Shown: one piece after another, positions 32,802 to 41,300 of the stretch
Layout of the letters: each line of letters opens with the position of its first letter
How positions within the stretch are numbered: the first letter of the stretch is position 1
DNA from: Lachnospiraceae bacterium UBA7589
GTDB lineage: Bacteria; Bacillota; Clostridia; Lachnospirales; Lachnospiraceae
Reading direction: 5' to 3'
Assembly: GCA_002476495.1 (NCBI GenBank)
Contig: DLKL01000011.1
Location: forward strand, 54,383-100,583
DNA length: 46,201 nt
Program-made: the position numbers and the translations under genes
Notes under the pieces: generated by a model
The model's database searches: none
What the model was told of the DNA's origin: nothing
The model's input: the letters and a program-made list of their open reading frames with translations, nothing else

Positions 32802-34478
32802 ATGAAAAGCATAGGAACTATTTTTGAAAGCCGGATAAAGAAATTGAAAAGAAATCTATCCGTATATACCATTACACTCATTTCAGGAATGATACTCTCT
32901 ATAACAGCATTTGTTTTCAGTCTTTTTGATAAATTAAACAACAGGTATTTTCAACATTTTGCCTCAATAATACTACTTTTTATGATAGGATGCTTTTTTA
33001 CAGAAACATATTTTATCAGAAATAAGGATAAAAAAAAGGTAAAATTAATAAGTGTGCTCTATATACTCAGTCTTATGTTTGCTATTGCGGCAGATGCAAT
33101 TTTAACGTGGGCATATGATAATTTTTCTGAAAAAACCTCATATTGGATTAATACATATTTTATTGTATTTTATATAATTATTTTAATTGCATCTGTTTAT
33201 AAGATAGTAAAAACCAGCGATTTAATGATTGAGGTGTATTTTGCCAGAGCTGTATTCGGGCTGCTGAAGGTATGGGCTCTTTTTGCAATATTATATCTGG
33301 CTACTATACTCATACTTGAAGTATTCAATGTACTTATAACAGATATAGATTATTGGGATACGGTAAGCAGGATAGAAATGCTGTTGTGTGGATTCCTGTA
33401 TCTTCCATACTCAATAATGGTAGTTACAAGTACAAGTGAGGATAATTCCGGATTTACAAAGGGTCTTATTACATATGTACTGATGCCCTGTGTTCTGATT
33501 GCCGTAGCTATAATATACATATACATTTTTAAAATTATATTTGGAATGAAGCTGCCGAATAATGAAGTATTTGATATTTGTGCTTATATATTTATTATAG
33601 GATGTCCGATTTGGCTGATGGCCAATGCATTTCTTGAGGAAAAGGCCGGTAAAGGTGGAAATTCACCAGGCATATATAGAAAAACAGTTGGAGCAATGCC
33701 ATATATTTACATCCCTTTTGTGGTGCTTGAGATAATCTGTCTTGGAATAAGAATCAGGGAGTGTGGATTTACTGAGAAAAGGTATTTGGGACTGATACTA
33801 ATTATTTTTCAGATTATATATATTATGTGGAAGCCTGTAATCGGAAAGCTGCTTGGGAAAAAGGAGTATATTTATCTTATTCATGTCATTGTGGTTTTGC
33901 TGCTGCTGACCCTTATTATGCCCGGAATAAATATTATGAGGGTTTCGTATATGTCCCAAAAGGGCAGATTTGAAAAAGCAGTGGAGCAGGAAAATTATAG
34001 TGCTGCAATCGGACCATATTCATATTTGGAGGATACCATATACGGAGAGGAATATCTGAAGGAAAAGTACACAAAAGCAGAGAGAAATGCACTGGAAGAA
34101 AAAATGTCACACTATGATAATAATTCTATAAATCGGAGTGAGTACGTTTATTTTAATTGTAATACAGGCCTTAAGGACGGAATGGATATCCGGGGATATT
34201 CGAATATATATGCCTTTAATTCCACAACAAGAAAAATCACAAAGGATGATTTACATAATATAGAGATTGAATATGGGGAAGAGTATTATGTGAATGTGGA
34301 TTTTGCCCAGACATATGAATACTTTTATAACAGAGAAAATGTATCAGAGGATGAATTCTATGAAATAAATATAAACGGAAGTATAAAGCTTATTATTACG
34401 CAATTCAGATGCAGCAGTGATAAATACAGTAATAAAGTAGAATATATAGAGGTATATGGATATATACTTACAAAATAA
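32802..34478 (+). CDS. DUF4153-like multi-spanning membrane protein
   Basis: 558 residues, start with AGGAGG at 32790-32795. About ten hydrophobic helices fill residues 20-390; the last about 165 residues are hydrophilic and probably extracellular or cytoplasmic globular. FARAVFGLLKVWALFAILYL and the RECGFTEKRYLGLILI stretch resemble DUF4153 proteins, where a [YF]G[LF]T..RY pattern is common; this is recall without a search. The gene separates the two fumarase subunit genes and reads in the same direction, with 85- and 36-base gaps. No transport or catalytic motif visible. Confidence 0.72.
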   Translation: MKSIGTIFESRIKKLKRNLSVYTITLISGMILSITAFVFSLFDKLNNRYFQHFASIILLFMIGCFFTETYFIRNKDKKKVKLISVLYILSLMFAIAADAILTWAYDNFSEKTSYWINTYFIVFYIIILIASVYKIVKTSDLMIEVYFARAVFGLLKVWALFAILYLATILILEVFNVLITDIDYWDTVSRIEMLLCGFLYLPYSIMVVTSTSEDNSGFTKGLITYVLMPCVLIAVAIIYIYIFKIIFGMKLPNNEVFDICAYIFIIGCPIWLMANAFLEEKAGKGGNSPGIYRKTVGAMPYIYIPFVVLEIICLGIRIRECGFTEKRYLGLILIIFQIIYIMWKPVIGKLLGKKEYIYLIHVIVVLLLLTLIMPGINIMRVSYMSQKGRFEKAVEQENYSAAIGPYSYLEDTIYGEEYLKEKYTKAERNALEEKMSHYDNNSINRSEYVYFNCNTGLKDGMDIRGYSNIYAFNSTTRKITKDDLHNIEIEYGEEYYVNVDFAQTYEYFYNRENVSEDEFYEININGSIKLIITQFRCSSDKYSNKVEYIEVYGYILTK

Positions 34479-34488
34479 GAAAGGGAGT

Positions 34489-34504
34489 ACGGTCATCTGA
34501 CCGT
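34489..34504 (+). promoter_or_regulatory. Hairpin between ribosome binding site and start of the fumarase beta gene
   Basis: ACGGTCA-TC-TGACCGT is a perfect 7-base inverted repeat. It lies between AAGGGAG (34481-34487) and ATG 34515, which are 27 bases apart. Folding the 16 bases would bring them to about 11 bases, a workable distance. It may regulate translation of the beta subunit. Confidence 0.55.
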
Positions 34505-34514
34505 TAGTAATAAA

Positions 34515-35120
34515 ATGGGTGATAAAAAAATAGTAAAGGTACCTTTTTCAAAGGAAGAAATTAAGAGTTTAAAAGCAGGAGACTACATATATCTGACCGG
34601 AACAATATACAGTGCAAGAGATGCAGCACATAAGCGTATGTATGACGGAATAATGGAATCCGGGTTAAAAAAGGAAAATGGAAAAATACTATATGAAAAA
34701 GGGGTGCTCCCCCTTGACATAACAGGAAATGTAATATACTATCTTGGACCTACTCCTGCCAAGCCGGGGCAGGTTATTGGATCTGCAGGTCCGACAACCA
34801 GCAGCAGAATGGATAAATATACTCCTGTACTGCTTGACAAAGGACTGTCGGGAATGATAGGAAAAGGCAGGAGAAATCAGGATGTAATAGATGCCATAGT
34901 AAAAAATGGGGCTGTATATATGGCAGCGGTCGGGGGAGCAGGTGCTTTACTATCAAAGTGTATCAAAAAATCAGAGGTTATAGCATATGATGATCTTGGA
35001 ACAGAAGCAATAAGAAAAATGAAAGTCGAAGACTTTCCTGTTGTTGTTGTGATTGACAGTGAAGGAAATAATCTTTATAATACAGCAATAGAGGATTATA
35101 AAAAAAGCCTGAACAAATAA
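34515..35120 (+). CDS. fumB: Class I fumarate hydratase, beta subunit
   Basis: 201 residues. The family motifs are GDYIYLTGTIYSARDAAHKRM, GPTPAKPGQVIGSAGPTTSSRMD and GMIGKGRR, and the ending VEDFPVVVVIDSEGNNLY is typical. It completes the active site with the alpha subunit, converting fumarate to malate. The ATG at 34515 gives the expected short N-terminus before VPFSKEEIKSLKAGD. The only good ribosome binding site (34481-34487) is too far for direct use unless the intervening hairpin folds. Confidence 0.9.
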   Translation: MGDKKIVKVPFSKEEIKSLKAGDYIYLTGTIYSARDAAHKRMYDGIMESGLKKENGKILYEKGVLPLDITGNVIYYLGPTPAKPGQVIGSAGPTTSSRMDKYTPVLLDKGLSGMIGKGRRNQDVIDAIVKNGAVYMAAVGGAGALLSKCIKKSEVIAYDDLGTEAIRKMKVEDFPVVVVIDSEGNNLYNTAIEDYKKSLNK

Positions 35121-35159
35121 GTAATGATTTGTAGATGCGTGTAAGCAAGGAGTATATTT

Positions 35160-36872
35160 ATGGGAAAAAAGGTAAAGGTTGTATATGATGTGGATGGAAT
35201 CATGAAAAAGAAAAAAGGCACGAATAAAGAAAAAAACAGCAGATTTGGCAAGGCTAATATAATAGCCCTTATAACATTGATAGCAGCAGAGGTGATATAT
35301 TACTATTTTGCTGTTCCTGCCATAAGTATATATAAGGTTTCATTCTGGATATGGATGATAATCACATTTGCGTGTATTTTTTTCGTAACCATGGATTTTA
35401 GTTTAGAAACAAAAGGCAAAAATAAAAAGGAGAAGGATAACAGGCTGCCTGTTTACAGTATAATTCTGGCCGGAATAACAGGCTTATGCCTGATTGTGGT
35501 TGTAATAGGGGGATTTTTATCATCTAGGCTGGTCAGCTCGTCAAAATATGCAGGGTTAATCAGAATTGAAGAAGGGGATTTTAACAGGGATATTGTAAAA
35601 AGTGATAATGTCAATGATATAGCCCTGATGGATACGGACAGTGCAATTATATTAGGTGACAGGGCAATTGGCTCACTTTCTGATGTAGTAAGCCAGTATG
35701 AAGTCAGCGAGGAATATAGTACAATCGATTACCAGGGACGTCCCATGAAGGTAGCTAGCCTTGAATATGCGGGCTTTATAAAATTCATGAACAACAGGGA
35801 CAATGGAATTCCCGGATATGTGCTTGTGGATCCGGTAAAAAATGAGGCATATTATGTAGAGCTTAAAAAACCAATCAGATACTCAGAATCTGCATGCTTT
35901 AAGTATGACTTGCAACGTCATATACAGACAAAGTATCCTACATATGACTTTTACGGAGCCTTTTTTGAGCTGGATAATGAAGGAAATCCATACTATATCT
36001 GTCCGGTTTTAAAGCCAAATGCCGGGTTGTTTGGAGCTAAGGATGTAACCGGAATAGTAATCTGTGATCCCTGTTCCGGAGATTGTGAATATATGGATGT
36101 AGAGGATGTGCCTAACTGGGTTGACAGAGTTTATGACGGAGACCTTGCCTGTGACAAATATAACTGGTACGGAAAGCTTTCAGGAGGCTTTATCAACAGT
36201 ATATTTGGAAATAAGGGCTGTAAGGTTACAACTGATGATTATGGCTATAAGGTAATGGACGGAGATGTATGGGTTTATACCGGAGTAACCTCCGTAAATG
36301 GAGATCAGTCCAACATAGGCTTTGTTATGATGAATTCCCGTACAGGAGACAGCAAATATTATGCCATAACAGGAGCAGAGGAGCATTCTGCCATGGAGTC
36401 TGCTGAAGGACAGGTACAAAATCTTGGATATACAGCATCATTTCCATCCCTTATCAATATTGACGGAATACCAACCTATATAATGGTTATGAAGGATAAT
36501 GCAGGGTTGGTTAAAATGTATGCCATGGTTAATGTGGAAAAGTATAATATTGTCGCCACAGGTAACACCCAGAGAGAGGTACTTAACAATTACAGAAAGC
36601 TTATGGTGGAAAATGGAATAGCAACCGGGGAGGATATTATAAACGACCAGCTTCTGGAAAAAGAGATTACAGTTAAGGATATAAAATATATAAATATGGA
36701 TGGAGAGACATATGTCTATATAACTGCCGGGGATGGCAGCGTGTATAAGCAAAGCTTTAACGATAATGAGGCTCTGATATTTATACAACCCAAAGATCTG
36801 ATAATGGTTTATTATGTGGAAAGTGATAATGGTATAAATGAATTGGTGTCATATACACAAAAAAGACATTGA
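35160..36872 (+). CDS. Large membrane-anchored protein of unknown function
   Basis: 570 residues. The N-terminus is cytoplasmic and strongly basic (about 1-30). Three hydrophobic helices follow (about 33-52, 59-78 and 96-122), then about 440 hydrophilic residues likely outside the membrane. That region holds repeated short beta-rich units such as GIPGYVLVDPVKNEAYYVEL and NIGFVMMNSRTGDSKYYAI. The spacing of these G-[FY]-[VM]-[LM]-[VM]-[DN] units suggests internal repeats. I do not recognise the family or any catalytic motif. Start ATG 35160 has AAGGAG upstream. Its stop codon overlaps the -35 box of the tRNA-Ser promoter. Confidence 0.75.
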   Translation: MGKKVKVVYDVDGIMKKKKGTNKEKNSRFGKANIIALITLIAAEVIYYYFAVPAISIYKVSFWIWMIITFACIFFVTMDFSLETKGKNKKEKDNRLPVYSIILAGITGLCLIVVVIGGFLSSRLVSSSKYAGLIRIEEGDFNRDIVKSDNVNDIALMDTDSAIILGDRAIGSLSDVVSQYEVSEEYSTIDYQGRPMKVASLEYAGFIKFMNNRDNGIPGYVLVDPVKNEAYYVELKKPIRYSESACFKYDLQRHIQTKYPTYDFYGAFFELDNEGNPYYICPVLKPNAGLFGAKDVTGIVICDPCSGDCEYMDVEDVPNWVDRVYDGDLACDKYNWYGKLSGGFINSIFGNKGCKVTTDDYGYKVMDGDVWVYTGVTSVNGDQSNIGFVMMNSRTGDSKYYAITGAEEHSAMESAEGQVQNLGYTASFPSLINIDGIPTYIMVMKDNAGLVKMYAMVNVEKYNIVATGNTQREVLNNYRKLMVENGIATGEDIINDQLLEKEITVKDIKYINMDGETYVYITAGDGSVYKQSFNDNEALIFIQPKDLIMVYYVESDNGINELVSYTQKRH

Positions 36873-36897
36873 CATTATAAATATGATTTGTTATAAT
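36869..36897 (+). promoter_or_regulatory. Promoter of tRNA-Ser
   Basis: Consensus TTGACA (36869-36874), 17-base spacer, consensus TATAAT (36892-36897). The -35 box contains the TGA stop of the preceding gene (36870-36872). Predicted start near 36904. Confidence 0.88.
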
Positions 36898-36960
36898 TTT
36901 TAAGCGTGTTAACGTAGAACTAAATATTTGCCAAGTACTGATTGGTAGGATTTAGGCACT

Positions 36961-37048
36961 GGAGATGTACTCAAGTGGCTGAAGAGGCGCCCCTGCTAAG
37001 GGTGTAGGTCGTTCGCGCGGCGCGAGGGTTCAAATCCCTCCATCTCCG
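36961..37048 (+). tRNA. tRNA-Ser (anticodon GCT)
   Basis: Class II tRNA of 88 bases with a long variable arm. Acceptor GGAGATG (36961-36967) pairs with CATCTCC (37041-37047), discriminator G. Anticodon stem CGCCC/GGGTG, loop CTGCTAA, anticodon GCT at 36995-36997, reading AGC/AGU. T arm GAGGG-TTCAAAT-CCCTC. CCA not encoded. Confidence 0.95.
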
Positions 37049-37111
37049 TTTTGTTATTGTATTATGTAATATCTTAGATTATTTTTGCGAATGAAAGATT
37101 GTAATCTGATA

Positions 37112-37140
37112 TTGACTTATAGCAGAATTTCTCATATAAT
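37112..37140 (+). promoter_or_regulatory. Promoter of tRNA-Asn and tRNA-Cys
   Basis: TTGACT (37112-37117), 17-base spacer, TATAAT (37135-37140); start near 37147, about 25 bases before tRNA-Asn. It gives the Asn-Cys pair a promoter separate from tRNA-Ser. Confidence 0.82.
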
Positions 37141-37171
37141 CTAATTCGGGTAAAAAATACAATAATATTAT

Positions 37172-37243
37172 TCCTCGATAGCTCAATGGTAGAGCACTCG
37201 GCTGTTAACCGAGTTGTTGTAGGTTCGAGCCCTACTCGGGGAG
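37172..37243 (+). tRNA. tRNA-Asn (anticodon GTT)
   Basis: Acceptor TCCTCGA (37172-37178) pairs with TCGGGGA (37236-37242, one G-U), discriminator G. Anticodon stem CTCGG/CCGAG, loop CTGTTAA, anticodon GTT at 37204-37206. D loop contains AATGGT and the T loop is TTCGAGC. CCA not encoded. Confidence 0.96.
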
Positions 37244-37264
37244 CTCATATCGTTAATGATATAT

Positions 37265-37335
37265 GGCGCGATAGCCAAGTGGTAAGGCTCCGGTCTGCAA
37301 CACCGTCATCGCCGGTTCAAATCCGGCTCGCGCCT
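37265..37335 (+). tRNA. tRNA-Cys (anticodon GCA)
   Basis: Acceptor GGCGCGA (37265-37271) pairs with TCGCGCC (37328-37334), discriminator T as required for Cys. The anticodon loop is CTGCAAC with GCA. The anticodon stem CCGGT/ACCGT has a C-U mismatch at its outermost pair. T stem GCCGG/CCGGC with loop TTCAAAT. CCA not encoded. Confidence 0.94.
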
Positions 37336-37340
37336 CTAAG

Positions 37341-37375
37341 AACCTTGATTCCTGTGAGAATCAAGGTTTTTTTTT
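37341..37375 (+). terminator. Terminator of the tRNA cluster
   Basis: AACCTTGATTC/GAATCAAGGTT, perfect 11-base stem with 6-base loop, followed by nine T residues (37367-37375). Confidence 0.94.
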
Positions 37376-37443
37376 ATAAAAAATGTATTGGACATTTCCA
37401 TAACTAATAGAAATAGTCAAAAAGTATATTAAATACTGTGTTA

Positions 37444-37452
37444 TGTGGATAA
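37444..37452 (-). promoter_or_regulatory. Isolated perfect DnaA box before maf
   Basis: TGTGGATAA, the exact reverse of TTATCCACA, lies in the 161-base gap between the tRNA terminator and maf, about 14 kb from the origin core. It may be chance or a DnaA-responsive site. The rest of the gap shows no other clear signal. Confidence 0.35.
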
Positions 37453-37536
37453 AATGACTTGCACTAAAAAATCTATGATGATATCATTTATCTATATGCT
37501 TTCTATATGGATTTCACGGAGGAATAGAGACATTCT

Positions 37537-38133
37537 ATGAAAAAAATTATTCTTGCCTCCCAGTCGCCGAGACGCAGGGAGCTTTTGTCCCGGGGAGGAT
37601 TTGATTTTGAGGTAATACCCTCGGAAAAAGAAGAAATAATAACTGATAATCGGCCTTGTGATATTGTTAAGGAACTGTCGCGCAATAAAGCAATTGATGT
37701 GCATGATATCATAAAGGAAAAATATGGGTATAATACACATGATTATATTATAATAGGCGCAGATACCATAGTGGTATTTAATGACAGTGTTCTTGGCAAG
37801 CCTAAAGATAAGTATGATGCTTACAGGATGCTAGATATGCTTCAGGGCAGAACCCATACGGTATATACAGGTGTAACCATAATGTATAATGAACAAAAAA
37901 CAGAGAGATATTACAGCTTTTATGAAGATACGGATGTTACGTTTTATCCTATGACAGATGAAGAAATATGGCATTATATTGAAACGGGTTTGCCATTGGA
38001 TAAGGCCGGAGCATATGGAATACAGGATAGCTGTGCTCTTTATATAAAAGAAATAAGGGGAGATTATAATAATGTTGTTGGATTACCTCTTGGTAGATTA
38101 TATCAGGAAATGAAAAAATTGCTATTAATATAA
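37537..38133 (+). CDS. maf: Maf-like nucleoside triphosphate pyrophosphatase
   Basis: 198 residues. The Maf signature opens the protein (MKKIILASQSPRRRELLSRGGF), followed by GADTIVVFNDSVLGKPKDK, LQGRTHTVYTGV and DKAGAYGIQDSCALYIKEIRGDYNNVVGLPLGRL. These give the conserved S-x-SPRR, D (catalytic), K and Q residues. YhdE-type Maf proteins hydrolyse dTTP/UTP and modified nucleotides in the cytoplasm and are linked to division arrest. GGAGG at 37518-37522 is 14 bases from the ATG, a little far. Confidence 0.94.
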   Translation: MKKIILASQSPRRRELLSRGGFDFEVIPSEKEEIITDNRPCDIVKELSRNKAIDVHDIIKEKYGYNTHDYIIIGADTIVVFNDSVLGKPKDKYDAYRMLDMLQGRTHTVYTGVTIMYNEQKTERYYSFYEDTDVTFYPMTDEEIWHYIETGLPLDKAGAYGIQDSCALYIKEIRGDYNNVVGLPLGRLYQEMKKLLLI

Positions 38134-38153
38134 TTTGATTGAGGAATGTGAAT

Positions 38154-39776
38154 ATGGCTATTGATTGGGGATTTAAAAGTATTGTAAAAGAAGAATGTAA
38201 TTCTATGTATCAGCTCTGCCTTAAGAGGGCAGCCAGCATAGGATATGCAGATTACCTGCGCACAAAGGGAAAAATTAACCTTGCCGGTAATTATATGACG
38301 GATATGCTTAATTTTCTTATTTATCTTTCTTATGCTGACGGCAAAGTTAATAAAGAGGAAATCAGATATATTAATACCCTGATGGGATATCAGTTTAATG
38401 AGTTTTCCATTTCGGAATATGCAGACAAATGGAATCTGAAGAGCGAGCACATCATGGAAAATCCTCCTCTGTCGCTGACAGCCTTTGTCAAGTCCAACAA
38501 TGGCGCAGAAACAGGAGAGCTGTCAACAGGATATTATGATCTGATAACTCTGTATATATCTACGTTTCATTATGTGGGAAATGATCTTATTTCATGTAAC
38601 AATGAGATAAGAAATGGTGAGGTCGAAGCTTTGTCATCATATATTAATATGCTTAGAGACAGTGTGGATGTTATTCGGGAAATGATAAATGAGTACAAGC
38701 CAACCATAGCCTTTAAACCGGGGAGCAGGGTAAAACAGGAAGAAACCCCTCAATATGCTCCGTTTAATACATGGGATAATGACATGAATGGCAGAGCTTA
38801 CGGTGATTTAGGAGCAAGAAGAAAAACAGGGATATCTGAAAATAATAAAGATGGTGTAACAAAGAAGAATAATATGGAAGCTGAAGATACAGCTATGGGT
38901 AATTCAGGCAGAGAAAACAGAAATGTGCAGCAGTCCGAGGTGGTTCAGGATGCAAATCAGCTTGAGAAATTATTACAGGAGCTTAATGAGCTTACCGGCA
39001 TGGAAAGTGTAAAAAAGGAAGTGAACAATCTGGTAAATCTTCTCAGGATATGTAAGCTTAGGGAGGCTAAAGGCTTGCAGCTTCCACCTACCAACAATCA
39101 CTTGGTATTTCTCGGGAATCCCGGAACGGGAAAAACTACTGTGGCAAGGATTTTGTCCAAGATATACCACGGACTTGGCATTCTTTCAAAGGGTCATCTG
39201 GTAGAGGTAGACCGTTCCGGACTTGTGGCAGGTTACATGGGACAGACAGCGGAAAAGGTAATGGAGGTTGTTGAAAAGGCTAAGGGCGGAATATTATTTA
39301 TAGATGAGGCATATGCCCTGTCTGTGGGTAAGCAGGATGGAGATTTTGGACAGGAGGCAATAGATATTCTTAATAAGGCAATGGAGGATTACAGGGATGA
39401 CCTGATTGTTATAGTTGCCGGATATGATAAAGAGATGCAGATATTTCTGGATGCCAACCCCGGTTTACGATCCAGATTTAACAGAACGATACATTTTCCG
39501 AATTATTCAGGGGAAGAGCTGGTAAAAATAGTATCCGACAGGGCTGCCGGGCTGGATTACAGATTTTCCGGTGAAGCAATTGAATATGTAAGAAATGTAT
39601 TTAATAAGACCTTAAGCAATCCACCTGTTAATTTTGGAAATGCCCGTTCAGCCAGAAATTATCTTGAAAAAGCAATAAATAACCAGGCAAACAGATTAAT
39701 ATCAGATCCACATCTGGATGAAGAGGAACTGATGACTATTACTGTGGCTGATGTTGAAAATATAGTATTTTCATAG
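38154..39776 (+). CDS. SpoVK/CbxX-type AAA ATPase with N-terminal TerB-like region
   Basis: 540 residues from ATG 38154 (GAGG at 38141-38144); a TTG at 38139 is not supported. Residues about 30-190 include YMTDMLNFLIYLSYADGKVNKEEIRYINTLMGY, reminiscent of the acidic helical TerB/TerB-like fold. A poorly conserved linker spans about 190-265. The C-terminal AAA module begins LNELTGMESVKKEVNNLVNLL, with Walker A LGNPGTGKTT (about 320-330), Walker B GGILFIDEAYAL and the arginine-rich LRSRFNRTIHFPNY. This is the CbxX/CfqX family, which includes SpoVK and EccA, remodelling hexamers. The target here is unknown. 20 bases after maf. Confidence 0.88.
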   Translation: MAIDWGFKSIVKEECNSMYQLCLKRAASIGYADYLRTKGKINLAGNYMTDMLNFLIYLSYADGKVNKEEIRYINTLMGYQFNEFSISEYADKWNLKSEHIMENPPLSLTAFVKSNNGAETGELSTGYYDLITLYISTFHYVGNDLISCNNEIRNGEVEALSSYINMLRDSVDVIREMINEYKPTIAFKPGSRVKQEETPQYAPFNTWDNDMNGRAYGDLGARRKTGISENNKDGVTKKNNMEAEDTAMGNSGRENRNVQQSEVVQDANQLEKLLQELNELTGMESVKKEVNNLVNLLRICKLREAKGLQLPPTNNHLVFLGNPGTGKTTVARILSKIYHGLGILSKGHLVEVDRSGLVAGYMGQTAEKVMEVVEKAKGGILFIDEAYALSVGKQDGDFGQEAIDILNKAMEDYRDDLIVIVAGYDKEMQIFLDANPGLRSRFNRTIHFPNYSGEELVKIVSDRAAGLDYRFSGEAIEYVRNVFNKTLSNPPVNFGNARSARNYLEKAINNQANRLISDPHLDEEELMTITVADVENIVFS

Positions 39777-39809
39777 AAAAAGAATAATATAGGATAGCAA
39801 GATTGTATT

Positions 39810-41300
39810 ATGAAAAAGTATGTTACGGAAGGAATAGAGGAATATCTGGATAAAGCACCGGCTCCCTGGCATATGCCGGGGCATAAGCGCAAGCCATCAA
39901 AGCAAAAATCCGTCGGGATAATTGACCGGGCATTGGATCTGGCTCAGGCTGTGGATGTTACGGAGGTACCGGGAACAGATGATTTATACAATCCCCGGGA
40001 AATAATAAAGGATTCTCTTAATAACCTGACAGAAATTTACAAAACCTATGCCAGCTATTATCTTGTCAACGGAGCAACCTGTGGAATTCTTACTGCTATT
40101 ACAGCCTGTTTCAGGGGAAACAGCGGAAATAGTGGGAACAATAAAATAATTGTTGCAAGAAACTGTCACAAATCAGTTTACAATGCTGTAGAGCTGCTTG
40201 GTCTTGAGCCGGTTTATATTTATCCGGATTCTCTTGGAAAAAGCGATAAATATATGCCTGATATAGATGGCTCAATAGATCCGGAAAGAGTCAGAAAAAT
40301 ATGTGAGAATACCCAGGGAATAGGAGCTATGGTACTGACCAGCCCTACCTATGAAGGTGTTATATCCCCTGTTGAGGCAATCAGTAATATATTAAAGGAG
40401 TACAACATAAGGCTTATTGTGGATGAGGCACACGGGGCACATCTGCCATTCAATGAATATGCACCGGAGTCATCCATACATAAGGGCGCAGACCTGGTTA
40501 TACATAGTCTTCATAAAACCATGAATTCCCTTACCCAGACTGCCCTGCTACATGTAATGAAAAAGGAAATGGATGAGGATGTAAGAAGATATCTGGGAGT
40601 GTATATGACATCATCACCCTCTTATCTGCTTATGTACAGTATGGAAAGAGGCATTGCCAAGGGAATTGACGAGAATTATAATGAATACAATCAACGTCTT
40701 GTGGAATTCAGAGATAGGTGCAAAAACTTAAAATTTGTTCGTGTTCTGGAGAAAAAATCGGCAAAGGCTGCGGGAGCCTGGGATTATGATATCACCAGAA
40801 TAGTTATTACAACTATTTTTAATAAAGCAGGCTTAGAAAACAGCAGACCGGGAATGTGGACAAATTCGTATATAGCCGGAACCTGGTTGGGGTTTAAGCT
40901 TGACAAAATAGGTAAGCTTGTAGTAGAAATGACGGGAACTGATTATGCGGTTCTTATTTCTACACCGGCAGATTCCGTTGAGGATTTTGAATATTTGTAC
41001 AGGGGTTTAGCAATACTGGACAGTGAAATTGAGGCTATGTGCAGCAATGAAAAAAGTAATATAAAAAGCAATTCACTAAGGAACTTTGTCACAGAAAGCG
41101 GGCTTGATACAAATGCCGCAAAAACGATTTCCTCAGACAAAATATTGCAGCTTGTGGGAACAAAGGCTATAGATAATGTATATGTATATCCGCCGGGAAG
41201 CTATATACTTACCCGGGGAGAGATTATAACTAATACTATTGCCCGGAAGCTTATTGAATATGTGGAGCAGGGCAAGGAGATACGAGGCAGATTGCAATGA
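39810..41300 (+). CDS. Orn/Lys/Arg decarboxylase-family PLP enzyme
   Basis: 496 residues. Fold-type I PLP enzyme of the Orn/Lys/Arg decarboxylase family. It opens with APWHMPGHKRK (the family HMPGHKG motif with Arg in place of Gly) and continues with the PLP-stacking H120 in NCHKSVYNA, then VDEAHGAHLPF (D205, H208) and the PLP Schiff-base lysine K236 in IHSLHKTMNSLTQTALLHV. Length fits the short B. subtilis-like SpeA/YaaO/CadA branch. Probably decarboxylates a basic amino acid to a polyamine or cadaverine; substrate not predictable. It overlaps the next gene, a MATE exporter, by 4 bases (ATGA), so export of product or a related amine is a reasonable guess. Confidence 0.9.
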   Translation: MKKYVTEGIEEYLDKAPAPWHMPGHKRKPSKQKSVGIIDRALDLAQAVDVTEVPGTDDLYNPREIIKDSLNNLTEIYKTYASYYLVNGATCGILTAITACFRGNSGNSGNNKIIVARNCHKSVYNAVELLGLEPVYIYPDSLGKSDKYMPDIDGSIDPERVRKICENTQGIGAMVLTSPTYEGVISPVEAISNILKEYNIRLIVDEAHGAHLPFNEYAPESSIHKGADLVIHSLHKTMNSLTQTALLHVMKKEMDEDVRRYLGVYMTSSPSYLLMYSMERGIAKGIDENYNEYNQRLVEFRDRCKNLKFVRVLEKKSAKAAGAWDYDITRIVITTIFNKAGLENSRPGMWTNSYIAGTWLGFKLDKIGKLVVEMTGTDYAVLISTPADSVEDFEYLYRGLAILDSEIEAMCSNEKSNIKSNSLRNFVTESGLDTNAAKTISSDKILQLVGTKAIDNVYVYPPGSYILTRGEIITNTIARKLIEYVEQGKEIRGRLQ

